From Dichotomicrobium sp964540795 (GTDB taxonomy: Bacteria > Pseudomonadota > Alphaproteobacteria > Rhizobiales > Rhodomicrobiaceae): DNA of 64,000 nucleotides. The position numbers and the translations under genes were made by a program. The notes under the pieces are model-generated. The model made no database searches and was not told the DNA's origin. It saw only the letters and a list, made by a program, of their open reading frames with translations. How positions within the stretch are numbered: the first letter of the stretch is position 1; each line of letters opens with the position of its first letter. Location: positions 1-64,000 of the forward strand of contig CAZINX010000006.1 of assembly GCA_964540795.1 (NCBI GenBank), in the 5' to 3' direction. Below, in pieces: positions 7,148 through 15,326 of this stretch.

Positions 7148-9539
7148 CTCGCGCATCCTGCTGTTGCGATTTCGCCAGCGCGACGATCTTCCGCCGGATG
7201 GCCGCAATCCCCGCCGCCTCGAGCCGGGCAGCGCGGGCCCAGGTTTTGCCGAGACGCTCTCTGATCCGGCTGCGCAGCGCCCGCGCAACCGAGCCGCTCT
7301 GCGCATCGAGCCAGGCGAGCCAGCGGCCGTCGGTGATGCCCTGCGCCATTTCGAGCAGTTGGCGGTCGATGTGCGGCTGGGCCGGGCAGGGCGTCGCGCG
7401 CGGATAGATCATCTGTACATCGCCCTCGCGCCCGTCGAGCGGGTCGAACGGGTCAGCCGTCGGCATCCGCGCGTGCCATTGCAGATAGCGCCGCGCGCCG
7501 GTCGCCCAGAGCCACAGCCCGGCCGTCAGGCGCGGACGGCCGGTGTTGTAGAGCCAGACCTCCGGCCCGGCGTCTGCGGCTGCCGCGATGCTTTCCTGGT
7601 CGATGCCGAAGCCCTGGTTGATGAGAATGACGTCGAAGAGCGGGGCGAGCGCGCCATCGGGAGGCGCGTTGAGGTGACCCGCGAGGCGGATGTCCGGGAC
7701 GCCGGCGCGGAGCTGGCGCGCGGTTGCCCGGAGGCCGTGGGCGCTCTGATCGGCGTTGCCCGGTTCATCGGCAAGGCTCCAGATGGGGCGGGGCAGCCCG
7801 GCGGCTTCCAGGCGCTCTGCGAGGTCGGCGAGGACTGACGCGGCCATTTCGCCTTCGCGTGCGAGCAGGCGTTTCAGCGGCGCATAGGCCAGCCAAGGCG
7901 CGGACGCCCCGGCCCTTTTCGCTGCGCGCATGTCATCCACAAAAGCCCTGAAATCAGGCGGCGTGGGCGTGGCAAGCGCGGGCGCGTTGCCGTGAATGCC
8001 CATCGACCGGAGGAAATCGAGATCGCAGGCGATCTGTCGCGACCGCTTCGCGTCGTCGCCGAACCAGGTCCAGTGCGGGGCTTCATCGAGATAAAACCCG
8101 GCGCGACCATGCGTCGGCAAGCGCAAGTCCGGCACCTCGGCGATGATCGGCAGCCTCACCGCGCTTCCTGCCGCTTGAACGCTCAGCGCGCCGCGATACG
8201 TGCCGGGCGGCGTGTCCTCAGGCGCTTGCAGCCAGATCTCATAACGGCGTTCGCGTTCCGCCTGGAGCGGCAGCGCCTCGACGTCGGCGCGCAGGAGGTC
8301 ATCGGTCAGGCGCAGGACCGTATCGGCTGCCCCGGCGCGCGTGAGCCGCCACTGCCCGGCCCAGACATTCGCGCGCAGCGCAAAGCCGCCCGCCTCTGGT
8401 GCATCCAGTTCAACCGTCGGGCGGGTGGTCTCTTGCGCGGCGACCGCAATCGTGATCCGCGCGCCTGTACCGGGCGCGATCGTGACGCGACGTGCGGGAA
8501 GCGTCCTTGTGCCCGTGGCAGGCAGAGACATGCCCGACGCTGCGGTACCGGACGCCACGACTGGCCAGTGTGATCGGTACCATTCGGCACGGCGCGCGCG
8601 CACCGCATCCAGCGCTGCGGTCTGACCGGAAGGCTCGATCAGGATGGCGTTAATGAACTGCGCCGCCGGACCGTCGCCATCTAATGCGATCTCCAGTCCG
8701 TTCGGGCCGGCATCCACCTCCGCAGTCAAGGGTCCGCCGCGCCGCTGCCCGAAGGCGCTCCATGCGTCGTCCGCCAGCCCGTGCTCCTGCTGCAGGCCGC
8801 GAAGATGGCGCCGTGCGATCCAGTCGCCCGGCGACCAGTCATATGAGCGGACCACTTCGCCGTTGATCGTGATGCGTTGTCTCAACGGATGCGGCAGCAG
8901 TTCCCATTCGCCGGGGTCTTCGGCCCAGATCGTCACGCGCGCGCGCCCTTCGGGCCAGGGCAGGCGGAGCCGTGCGACGCCGCGCATACCGCTCGCGATC
9001 AGCGGATCAGGGGCAGGCCGCCCAATCGCCGACGGCGCGCCTTCGACAATCAACGGGCTGTCCGCGCCGACCCGCTCGAAGCCTGCTGGCAGCGGCGCGT
9101 TCTCCGGCCCGAACGCATAGCCTTTCGCGCCTGCGGGCAAGGCGACGTCCTCGACGGCCGCCAGACGGGCGATCTCGACGCGGGCGTCGGCCTGCGGCGC
9201 AAAGACGATGAGTTGGCGGATCTCGGCCGCACGCATCGTCCGCCCGTCCGACGCTCGCAGTCCGCGCAGATTGATGCGCCAACGGAACGCGCCGGGCGGC
9301 AGCGCGCGCTCGAGGTTGGCGCGGCTGGCATAGTCGTGCGAAGCGTGATCGTCGATGCGCGCCACGACCGTCACCGGCTCTTCCGACGCGACCCGCCCCT
9401 CCAGCAGCAGCGCATCGGCGGAGCGCATCGGCGCGAGTTGCGGCCCTTCCAGATGGATCGGCAGCGCGCCGCGTCCCAGTTCGGCGGCCGTCACCGGCGC
9501 GCAAAGGCCCAGCGCCAACAGGATGCCCAGCGCCCTCAT
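7137..9539 (-). CDS. Secreted glycoside hydrolase-like protein (GH123/DUF4091-like)
   Basis: 800 residues. The ATG at 9539 gives an ATGA overlap with the upstream glycosyltransferase and a clear signal peptide (MRALGILLALGLCAPVTAAE). Seen: beta-rich N-terminal domains (about 20-400), then a barrel-like C-terminal half with WSLADEPGN, placing an Asp-Glu pair at D591-E592. Known: GH123 N-acetylgalactosaminidases use an adjacent Asp-Glu pair in substrate-assisted catalysis, and DUF4091 proteins share that region. Inferred: a periplasmic or exported enzyme that trims or releases the polymer made by this locus, possibly one rich in HexNAc. Exact family uncertain. Confidence 0.65.
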   Translation of the reverse strand: MRALGILLALGLCAPVTAAELGRGALPIHLEGPQLAPMRSADALLLEGRVASEEPVTVVARIDDHASHDYASRANLERALPPGAFRWRINLRGLRASDGRTMRAAEIRQLIVFAPQADARVEIARLAAVEDVALPAGAKGYAFGPENAPLPAGFERVGADSPLIVEGAPSAIGRPAPDPLIASGMRGVARLRLPWPEGRARVTIWAEDPGEWELLPHPLRQRITINGEVVRSYDWSPGDWIARRHLRGLQQEHGLADDAWSAFGQRRGGPLTAEVDAGPNGLEIALDGDGPAAQFINAILIEPSGQTAALDAVRARRAEWYRSHWPVVASGTAASGMSLPATGTRTLPARRVTIAPGTGARITIAVAAQETTRPTVELDAPEAGGFALRANVWAGQWRLTRAGAADTVLRLTDDLLRADVEALPLQAERERRYEIWLQAPEDTPPGTYRGALSVQAAGSAVRLPIIAEVPDLRLPTHGRAGFYLDEAPHWTWFGDDAKRSRQIACDLDFLRSMGIHGNAPALATPTPPDFRAFVDDMRAAKRAGASAPWLAYAPLKRLLAREGEMAASVLADLAERLEAAGLPRPIWSLADEPGNADQSAHGLRATARQLRAGVPDIRLAGHLNAPPDGALAPLFDVILINQGFGIDQESIAAAADAGPEVWLYNTGRPRLTAGLWLWATGARRYLQWHARMPTADPFDPLDGREGDVQMIYPRATPCPAQPHIDRQLLEMAQGITDGRWLAWLDAQSGSVARALRSRIRERLGKTWARAARLEAAGIAAIRRKIVALAKSQQQDARDDR

Positions 9540-10648
9540 AGCGCCTCCAGCACGTCGGCGACCTGCTGTGCCCGCGCCGCCCAGCTTTCCGCTTCGACGC
9601 GCGCCCGCCGTACCGGCGCGCACGCCCTCATTGCAAGCGCAGCCTTCAGCGTCTCGGCATAAGAACGCCTGGGAACATGGACGCTCACCAGATCGCGGTA
9701 GGGCGCGAGCGCGGGAAAGTCCGTCGCCGCGATGGGCGCGCCGGCGGCGAGATATTCGCGCAGCTTAAGCGGGTTGCAGGCGCGGATTTGCGGCGTGTCG
9801 CGGAAGGGGATCATCGAGACGTCCCAATGCTGCACGTAGCCGGGCAGCGCGGCGTGCGGACGCGGGCCGAGCACGCGGATATTCGCGCGGGCGTCAAGCG
9901 CGGACAGGTCCGTGCGCTGGGGACCGATCAGAACGAATTGCCAGTCCGGCAGCGCATTCGCGGCCTCGGCGATCAGGTCGAGGTCGAGCCACGCCGACAG
10001 GCTGCCGTAGAAACCGGCGATGGGGCCGCCCTCCGGCAGATCGGACGGGCGCGGGGCCGGGCGCGCGAAAAGCTCGGTGTCCACTCCGTGGGGCAGATAG
10101 ATCGCGCGGCTGCAGGAAAACCGCCCGGTCAATTCTTCGCTGGCCGCGAACACGACATCGGCGCGCGCGGCCAAACTGCGCTCCAGCGCCGCGACGGGCG
10201 CATGATCCACGCCTTCCAGCGCCGCGAAGTCGTCGCCGCAGTAATAGACCACACGCTCCGGCTCCAGCGCCTCGACAGCGGCCAGCGCGGTCGGCAGCGA
10301 TGCCCAGAGGATAGGGCGCTCCAGATCGTCGCTTCGCCGCGCAATCTGCCGGCGCAGCAGCGCCCGGTTCGCGCGATGCGCCAAGGCGCTTCCAGGCCAA
10401 GGGATTGCCAACGGCGGCAGGACCTCCAACCCCTCGGGAACGCGCGGAGGCGCGCTCCGGCCTGACGCCTGACGCAGTTTTTGAACGACGCGGCGCGCAT
10501 CCTTCATGCCGAGGCGCGGCCGGCGCAGGCCGATCGAGTTGACCCACAGCACCCGCCGGTCCCGCGCCAGATGCATGACGAGATGCTGCGTCGCGCTTGG
10601 GTGCGCGCCCCAGTCCTCGCCGAACACGATCAGGTCACGCTGCGCCAT
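9536..10648 (-). CDS. GT-B glycosyltransferase (group 1 type)
   Basis: 370 residues from the ATG at 10648, overlapping the upstream acyltransferase by 14 bp. Seen: N-terminal Rossmann half with VFGEDWGAHPSATQHL; a mid-protein HGVDTELF motif; the GFYGSLSAWLDLDLI segment that starts the C-terminal nucleotide-sugar-binding half; and CNPLKLREYLAAGAPIAAT, equivalent to the donor-binding EX7E region of GT4 enzymes. No membrane segment. Sits inside the flippase/polymerase operon, so it most likely adds one sugar of the repeat unit on the cytoplasmic side. Donor and acceptor cannot be read from the sequence. Confidence 0.8.
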   Translation of the reverse strand: MAQRDLIVFGEDWGAHPSATQHLVMHLARDRRVLWVNSIGLRRPRLGMKDARRVVQKLRQASGRSAPPRVPEGLEVLPPLAIPWPGSALAHRANRALLRRQIARRSDDLERPILWASLPTALAAVEALEPERVVYYCGDDFAALEGVDHAPVAALERSLAARADVVFAASEELTGRFSCSRAIYLPHGVDTELFARPAPRPSDLPEGGPIAGFYGSLSAWLDLDLIAEAANALPDWQFVLIGPQRTDLSALDARANIRVLGPRPHAALPGYVQHWDVSMIPFRDTPQIRACNPLKLREYLAAGAPIAATDFPALAPYRDLVSVHVPRRSYAETLKAALAMRACAPVRRARVEAESWAARAQQVADVLEAL

Positions 10649-11357
10649 CCGTCCCTCCGATCGGCCTGATGACGCGCGCCGGGCAGCCGCCTGCGAGCAC
10701 ATCCGGCGGCAAGTCCTTCGTCACGACGCTGCCCGCCGCGACGACGGTGCGCGCGCCAATCGTTACGCCCGCCATGACCATGACGCCGGTCGCCAGCCAG
10801 ACATCGTCCTCCAGCACAATGTCGCCGACCTGGTCCTGGGTATCGGGCGCGCCCGCCGCCCGCGCCCGCGCATCGAGCGGATGGCCGGGGTAGCCTGCCA
10901 GAAACGCCTGCCCGGCGATGCGCACGTTGTCGCTGATCCGCACGAGCCGCCCGACGGCAATGGTAGTTTGCCAGCCGAGATCGACATTGTCGCCGACCTC
11001 CAGCCGTGGTTGCGCCGAAGCCGTTCGCCCGGAGATCGTCATCTGGCCGCTGAGCCGGCATCCGCGCCCGAGCGTGATCGCCACTGGCCCGCTCACCAGC
11101 GGCATTCCGCCATAAAGAAACAGCCCCGGCGCGGGCCGCGTCAGCCGGCTCTGAAACAGCGGCGTGTACCACAGCGCGCGAGTCAGATAGGCCCAGCCGC
11201 CGGCCAAAGCGCGATGAAAACCGTAAAGCGCGCGGTGCAGACCTGGCACCACCGGCAGACTCGCATGGCGCGCGCTCTTGGCCATGCGATAGGCGGCATC
11301 GGCCAGCGGGTCGTCGCGTCTTTTGACCCATTCTCGCACAGGATGAATAAGGCTCAT
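10635..11357 (-). CDS. Hexapeptide-repeat (left-handed beta-helix) acyltransferase
   Basis: 240 residues from the ATG at 11357. Seen: from about residue 80 onward, imperfect hexapeptide repeats such as LGRGCRLSG, VGDNVDLGW, ISDNVRIAG, and the end signature WLATGVMVMAGVTIGARTVVAAGSVVTKDLPPDVLAGGCPARVIRPI typical of the LacA/WbbJ/VatD family (split here only for naming; residues about 185-230). The first 80 residues are an extra helical region. Known: such enzymes transfer acetyl or similar groups from acyl-CoA to sugars. Inferred: O-acetylation of the repeat unit. It is separated from the polymerase by 109 bp of A/T-rich DNA, so it may have its own promoter. Confidence 0.82.
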   Translation of the reverse strand: MSLIHPVREWVKRRDDPLADAAYRMAKSARHASLPVVPGLHRALYGFHRALAGGWAYLTRALWYTPLFQSRLTRPAPGLFLYGGMPLVSGPVAITLGRGCRLSGQMTISGRTASAQPRLEVGDNVDLGWQTTIAVGRLVRISDNVRIAGQAFLAGYPGHPLDARARAAGAPDTQDQVGDIVLEDDVWLATGVMVMAGVTIGARTVVAAGSVVTKDLPPDVLAGGCPARVIRPIGGTDGAA

Positions 11358-11466
11358 GCTTGTCTCTTGTCCTGAACAAAATATCGCGCCAGTCATGCGC
11401 ATGTTCCGGGCGCAGTCAAACATTTAATATCAGAATAAAACGTGCAATTGTGTCCGGTCTGTTTTA

Positions 11467-12843
11467 TTAAAATATTGATTTATTTGATATCATATGCGCG
11501 AGAGACGCCGTAATCGCGATCAGGATATAGAGCGGCCAGGTGAATGCCTGCGTCAGAAACGTCCCCGCGATGCAGAAGCCCGCCAGACCCGCAAGGACGG
11601 CGGCCGCGCTCGCGCGCAGCACGGGCGGCGTGGCGGGATCGGCGTCGAGCGCGCGCAACACGCGGCGTATGGCCTTCACCGTCACCACGATCATGACGAT
11701 GAACACGATCAGCCCGAGGAAGCCGGCCTCGGCCAGGACCTGAAACCATGTGCTGTGAACGGCCTTGTTCTTGCCGTCCCAGTGGGGCGTGTAGAAGAAA
11801 AAGTTGGCGTAGAAGTTATTGAGGCCCACGCCGGTCAGCGGGTCCGCAAGCGCCATGCGCCACGCCGCGACCCAGGCGTACAGCCGGCCCATCGCGGATT
11901 CATCGATCCCCTCCTCATGCGCGCCGCCCGATTGCCGCTCGGAAATGCCTGCAACCGCGAACAGACCCGCCAGCGCGACCGCGCCGATCGCGGCCAGCAG
12001 GAGCTTTGACTTGATCGTCCGCAACCCGAAGATCCCGAACACAGTCAGGATCCCGAGCAGTCCGCCGCGGCTCTGGGTGGCGATGATCGCCCAGACGATC
12101 AGCCCGGTCCCGCCAAGTCCGAGGAGACGGTCGACAACGCCGCACCGATGCAGCACCAGCGCCAGCGCGAAGGCCAGCGGGAACAGCAGCACCAGCGCGA
12201 GATCGTTCGGGTCGCCGAGCACGCTGCCCATGTCCCGGCCGATGGTGACCCGCGTGCCCTCGACCAGCCCGATGCCCGCCAGCTTGTTCTGGATCGCGAC
12301 CACCGCGACGGCCGCGCCCGCCAGCACAAGCAGCCGCGCCAGCAGCCGGTAATGCCACGGCTCGCGCAGCAGCCAGGCGATCGCGAACGTCATCACCGCG
12401 ATCTTCCAATAGATGCCGGTCCAGTAGTCGATGGCGATCGGCCGGTTCGAGGCGAACATCAGGCCGACTGTCATCAGGGCGAAAAAGACGAGGAAAACGC
12501 GCAACTCGCGCGTCAGAAACGGTTCGATCCGCCGGGTTATGAAGATGTGCCAGGCAAGCACCGCGAGCGTCGCCATCGCCAGAAGCTGCGGGATTTTCAA
12601 CGGCTCGAGGAGCGGAAACGCCTCGTGAATGCGGAAAAACGAGAAGATCACGAAGGCGACGCAAAGCAGAAACGCGCTGCGAAAGGCGATCACGATAGCG
12701 ATGGGGGCCAATCCCGCCGCCGGGGCGATCAATGGATGACCGAGCACGATCATGGCGCCGGCGACGGCCAGGCTGGCGAGCGCGGCGATTGCGAACTCGG
12801 CCCAATGCGGCAGGCCGCCATGGTGGCGCGGGAGGGCCGTCAT
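11467..12843 (-). CDS. O-antigen ligase/Wzy-type polymerase
   Basis: 458 residues. The ATG at 12843 makes an ATGA overlap with the flippase gene; the frame stays open far upstream only because it shadows that gene. Seen: about 11-12 hydrophobic membrane segments, and a large periplasmic loop containing ERQSGGAHEEGIDESAMGRL and ADPLTGVGLNNFYANF, then HSTWFQVLAEAGFLGLIVF; the VGLNNF and H-x6-LAE region is the Wzy_C signature. Known: Wzy joins lipid-linked repeat units in the periplasm; WaaL uses the same fold. Polymerase is favoured because a flippase, Wzz and Wza are all in the locus. Confidence 0.85.
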   Translation of the reverse strand: MTALPRHHGGLPHWAEFAIAALASLAVAGAMIVLGHPLIAPAAGLAPIAIVIAFRSAFLLCVAFVIFSFFRIHEAFPLLEPLKIPQLLAMATLAVLAWHIFITRRIEPFLTRELRVFLVFFALMTVGLMFASNRPIAIDYWTGIYWKIAVMTFAIAWLLREPWHYRLLARLLVLAGAAVAVVAIQNKLAGIGLVEGTRVTIGRDMGSVLGDPNDLALVLLFPLAFALALVLHRCGVVDRLLGLGGTGLIVWAIIATQSRGGLLGILTVFGIFGLRTIKSKLLLAAIGAVALAGLFAVAGISERQSGGAHEEGIDESAMGRLYAWVAAWRMALADPLTGVGLNNFYANFFFYTPHWDGKNKAVHSTWFQVLAEAGFLGLIVFIVMIVVTVKAIRRVLRALDADPATPPVLRASAAAVLAGLAGFCIAGTFLTQAFTWPLYILIAITASLAHMISNKSIF

Positions 12844-14270
12844 CGCGACAACCTCGCGCGCAGATCGGCAAGCGCCTCCGCCGAGACGCCGGCCAGCCCT
12901 GTGCGGTAAAGCAGCGCCGCGAGGAGCATCAGCGCCGCGAGCGCCCAGCTCCCGCGCAGCACCAGCGCATCGGCGGGCGGGGCCACTGCCACCAGCGCGG
13001 CTGCCAGCGCGCACGCAGCGAGAAGCGGCCCCCAGGCATACTGCACGGGCGCACGCTCGTGCCCCATGAGGAGGAACAGCCCCAACCGCGCGAGGTGCCC
13101 GGCGATGGTCGCGGCGATTGCGCCGAAAGCGCCGTAGGCAGGTATCAGCAGCGCATAAAGAGCCAGCGCGACAAGCGCCCCGAGCGTGTTGACCAGCAGC
13201 ACCCGCAGCCCGTGCGCGGCCGCGTAACAGCCGATATTGGACAGGCTGCACAGCTCGTTGAGGACAGAGATGACCACCACGAGCGGCAGATAGACAACGG
13301 CGCGCGCATAATCGGCCGGAAAGGCGGCGTGAATGAACATCGGCCCGGCCAGCGCGACGAACAGCCCGGACATCAGCAGCAAGCTGACCCCGCGCCCCCA
13401 GGCAGCAGCGATCCTGGAAAGCCCGCCGGGCCGCGCCAGCATCGCGATCCGCCGCGCGTTCCACCAGAGCATGAAGGGCTGCGTCAGCAGTGCGGTCGCC
13501 AGCCCGAGTTTGACCGCGAGGCCGTAAAACGCGATTTCGGCATCCGAGACTGTCCCGGACAAAAACCAGCGGTCGCAGTTGCCCAGCGCGAACATGGCCA
13601 GCAGCCCGCCGACCAGCGGCAGGCCGTAGCCGCCGACGTTGCGCAGCGCCGCGGCGGAAAAACCGAGGCCCGTGCGGCGGATTTGCGAGATCAGAAGCAC
13701 TCCCGCGAAGCTCAGCGCGACGACAGCGTTGGCGATCAGCACGCCCGCCGCGCCGCCCCCGGCATAGAGCACGGCAATCGTCGCCGAGGCCTGAAACACA
13801 GACCGCACCGCGACGAAGCCGAAGAAACGCCAGGCCTGATCGCGAAAGCGCAGCCAGATCAACGGCATCTCGATCAATCCCGTCGCCGCCGCGCCGGCCA
13901 GCCCCCAGCGCACGGCGGTCTCGTCGATAGCGATGCCGATGAATGCGATCAGCCACGGCGCGGCGAGTTGCACGAGCATCGCCAGCAGCGCGACGATCAC
14001 CAGCCCCGCGCCCAGAAGCTCGGCGGCGCAGCGCCGCTGCGCCCGGCGCGCGGCTTCCATGCTGGCGAAGCGGACAACCGTATCCGCCAGCCCCAGCGTA
14101 AAGATGAGACTCGTGAACTCGATCAGGCTCACGGCCACATCCAGCCGCCCGAAGTCGTCGGGCGACAGGAAATGCGCCATCAGCGGGATGGTGATGATCG
14201 AGAAACCCTTGTCGAAGCCAACGGCCGCGACGTAGGCGACGGGTCGGCTGAAGGCGGCTCTTATGCCCAT
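12840..14270 (-). CDS. Wzx-type repeat-unit flippase (MOP superfamily)
   Basis: 476 residues from the ATG at 14270. Seen: 12-14 hydrophobic segments; an N-terminal GFDKGFSIITIPLMAHFLSP region typical of the first helix of polysaccharide_synt proteins; conserved basic and aromatic residues in PFMLWWNARR mid-protein. Known: Wzx flips undecaprenyl-diphosphate-linked repeat units across the inner membrane. It is the first gene of the leftward operon ending at 5693, with a GT2 gene divergent on the other strand 120 bp away. A 13-bp motif shared with another promoter in the locus lies 33 bp upstream. Confidence 0.87.
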   Translation of the reverse strand: MGIRAAFSRPVAYVAAVGFDKGFSIITIPLMAHFLSPDDFGRLDVAVSLIEFTSLIFTLGLADTVVRFASMEAARRAQRRCAAELLGAGLVIVALLAMLVQLAAPWLIAFIGIAIDETAVRWGLAGAAATGLIEMPLIWLRFRDQAWRFFGFVAVRSVFQASATIAVLYAGGGAAGVLIANAVVALSFAGVLLISQIRRTGLGFSAAALRNVGGYGLPLVGGLLAMFALGNCDRWFLSGTVSDAEIAFYGLAVKLGLATALLTQPFMLWWNARRIAMLARPGGLSRIAAAWGRGVSLLLMSGLFVALAGPMFIHAAFPADYARAVVYLPLVVVISVLNELCSLSNIGCYAAAHGLRVLLVNTLGALVALALYALLIPAYGAFGAIAATIAGHLARLGLFLLMGHERAPVQYAWGPLLAACALAAALVAVAPPADALVLRGSWALAALMLLAALLYRTGLAGVSAEALADLRARLSR

Positions 14271-14302
14271 GATATCCGCCTTGTGCGAGCTGTCGGCGGA
14301 GC

Positions 14303-14315
14303 GCGCATTAAACAG
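14303..14315 (-). promoter_or_regulatory. Shared 13-bp promoter motif, copy 1
   Basis: GCGCATTAAACAG on the plus strand (CTGTTTAATGCGC on the coding strand), 33 bp upstream of the flippase gene. The same 13 bases occur at 28742-28754, 24 bp upstream of another leftward polysaccharide gene. TTTAAT could be a -10 element; no good -35 is visible at either copy. Confidence 0.35.
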
Positions 14316-14390
14316 ATTGAAAGATGGTCGGAATACTACTTTAAGGTGTGTAACAAAGGGTAATTCGCCCGGCTGAGCGAGGGACCAGCC

Positions 14391-15326
14391 ATGCAACAAC
14401 CGGTTTGCTCGGTGGTGATGCCGACGCGGGATTGCCTGGCGTATCTGCCGGCTGCGCTCGGCTCCGTCGCGCTCCAGAACAGGCGGGATATCGAGGTGAT
14501 CGTCGCGGACGACGGTTCGACCGACGGCACCTGCGCCTGGCTGGCAGCGCGGCGCGCGGAACTGCCGCCGCTGCGGGTGATCGAAACTGGCGGGGTTGGT
14601 CCCTCGGTTGCGCGCAATGCCGCGATCGCGGCGTCAGAAGCGCCCTACATCGCCTTCCTCGATGCCGACGATGTCTGGTGGCCCGACAAGCTGACGCCGC
14701 AACTCGCTTGGCATGAGGCTCACCCGGAGACCGCGTTTTCCTTCACCGACTACTTGCATGTGAACCCGGACGGGCGGCATCTGGGCACATGTTTCGCCTT
14801 CTGGAACAGCCCGCTTGCGCACCATGCCGGGCCGGGCTTCAGCATGATGCCGGACGCCGAGTTGTCTCTGCTGGCGACCAATGTTGTGGGCACGTCCACG
14901 GTCGTTGCCCGGCGCGCGGCGATCGAAGAAGTTGGGGGCTTCGGGCGGCTTGCCTCCGCGGAGGACTGGAACTTGTGGCTGCACCTTGCGGCCCGCTGGC
15001 CGGTTGCGTTCAGCGCGGCGATCACCGCGAACTATCTCATGCGCCCTGGAAGCGTGACCTCGAAATCCGCAGAGAGGTTGGAGGCCATGCGGCAGATTCT
15101 GTCGCGTTACGAGGACCGGACCGATCACGCAACGCGCAGAGCTGTTAAGGCCGCCCGTAGCCGCATCGATATCGCAGAAGCCGAGCTGGCGCGTGCCGAA
15201 GGCCGGGCCTGGCGCGCGATCCGGTCCGGGGCCGCCGCGCTCGCTCGCCAACCAAGCCGGCGCGCCTGGCGCAGCTTCGCCGCCGACTGCCTGCGCATCT
15301 TTACCCCGCCGCGGACCGGCGAATGA
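14391..15326 (+). CDS. GT2 family glycosyltransferase
   Basis: 311 residues. Seen: the GT-A opening VCSVVMPTRDCLAYLPAAL, then VIVADDGSTDGT, GVGPSVARNAAI and AFLDADDVWWPDKL, so the donor-binding DDGS and metal-binding DAD motifs are intact. About 220-300 is helical and basic. No membrane segment. Its stop overlaps the start of the regulator gene downstream (ATGA), so sugar transfer and regulation are made from one transcript. Divergent from the flippase. Inferred role: adds a sugar to the growing repeat unit in the cytoplasm; donor unknown. Confidence 0.88.
   Translation: MQQPVCSVVMPTRDCLAYLPAALGSVALQNRRDIEVIVADDGSTDGTCAWLAARRAELPPLRVIETGGVGPSVARNAAIAASEAPYIAFLDADDVWWPDKLTPQLAWHEAHPETAFSFTDYLHVNPDGRHLGTCFAFWNSPLAHHAGPGFSMMPDAELSLLATNVVGTSTVVARRAAIEEVGGFGRLASAEDWNLWLHLAARWPVAFSAAITANYLMRPGSVTSKSAERLEAMRQILSRYEDRTDHATRRAVKAARSRIDIAEAELARAEGRAWRAIRSGAAALARQPSRRAWRSFAADCLRIFTPPRTGE

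Noticed and set aside
12844..13956. N-terminal extension of the polymerase gene to 829 residues
   Set aside because: The extra 371 residues are Arg/Ala/Gly-rich and out of frame with the flippase they overlap. The ATG at 12843 gives an ATGA junction.
12732..14363. A 543-codon plus-strand frame opposite the flippase
   Set aside because: Composition is Arg/Gln/His/Asp-rich without hydrophobic periodicity. The minus strand encodes a clear multi-membrane-span flippase.
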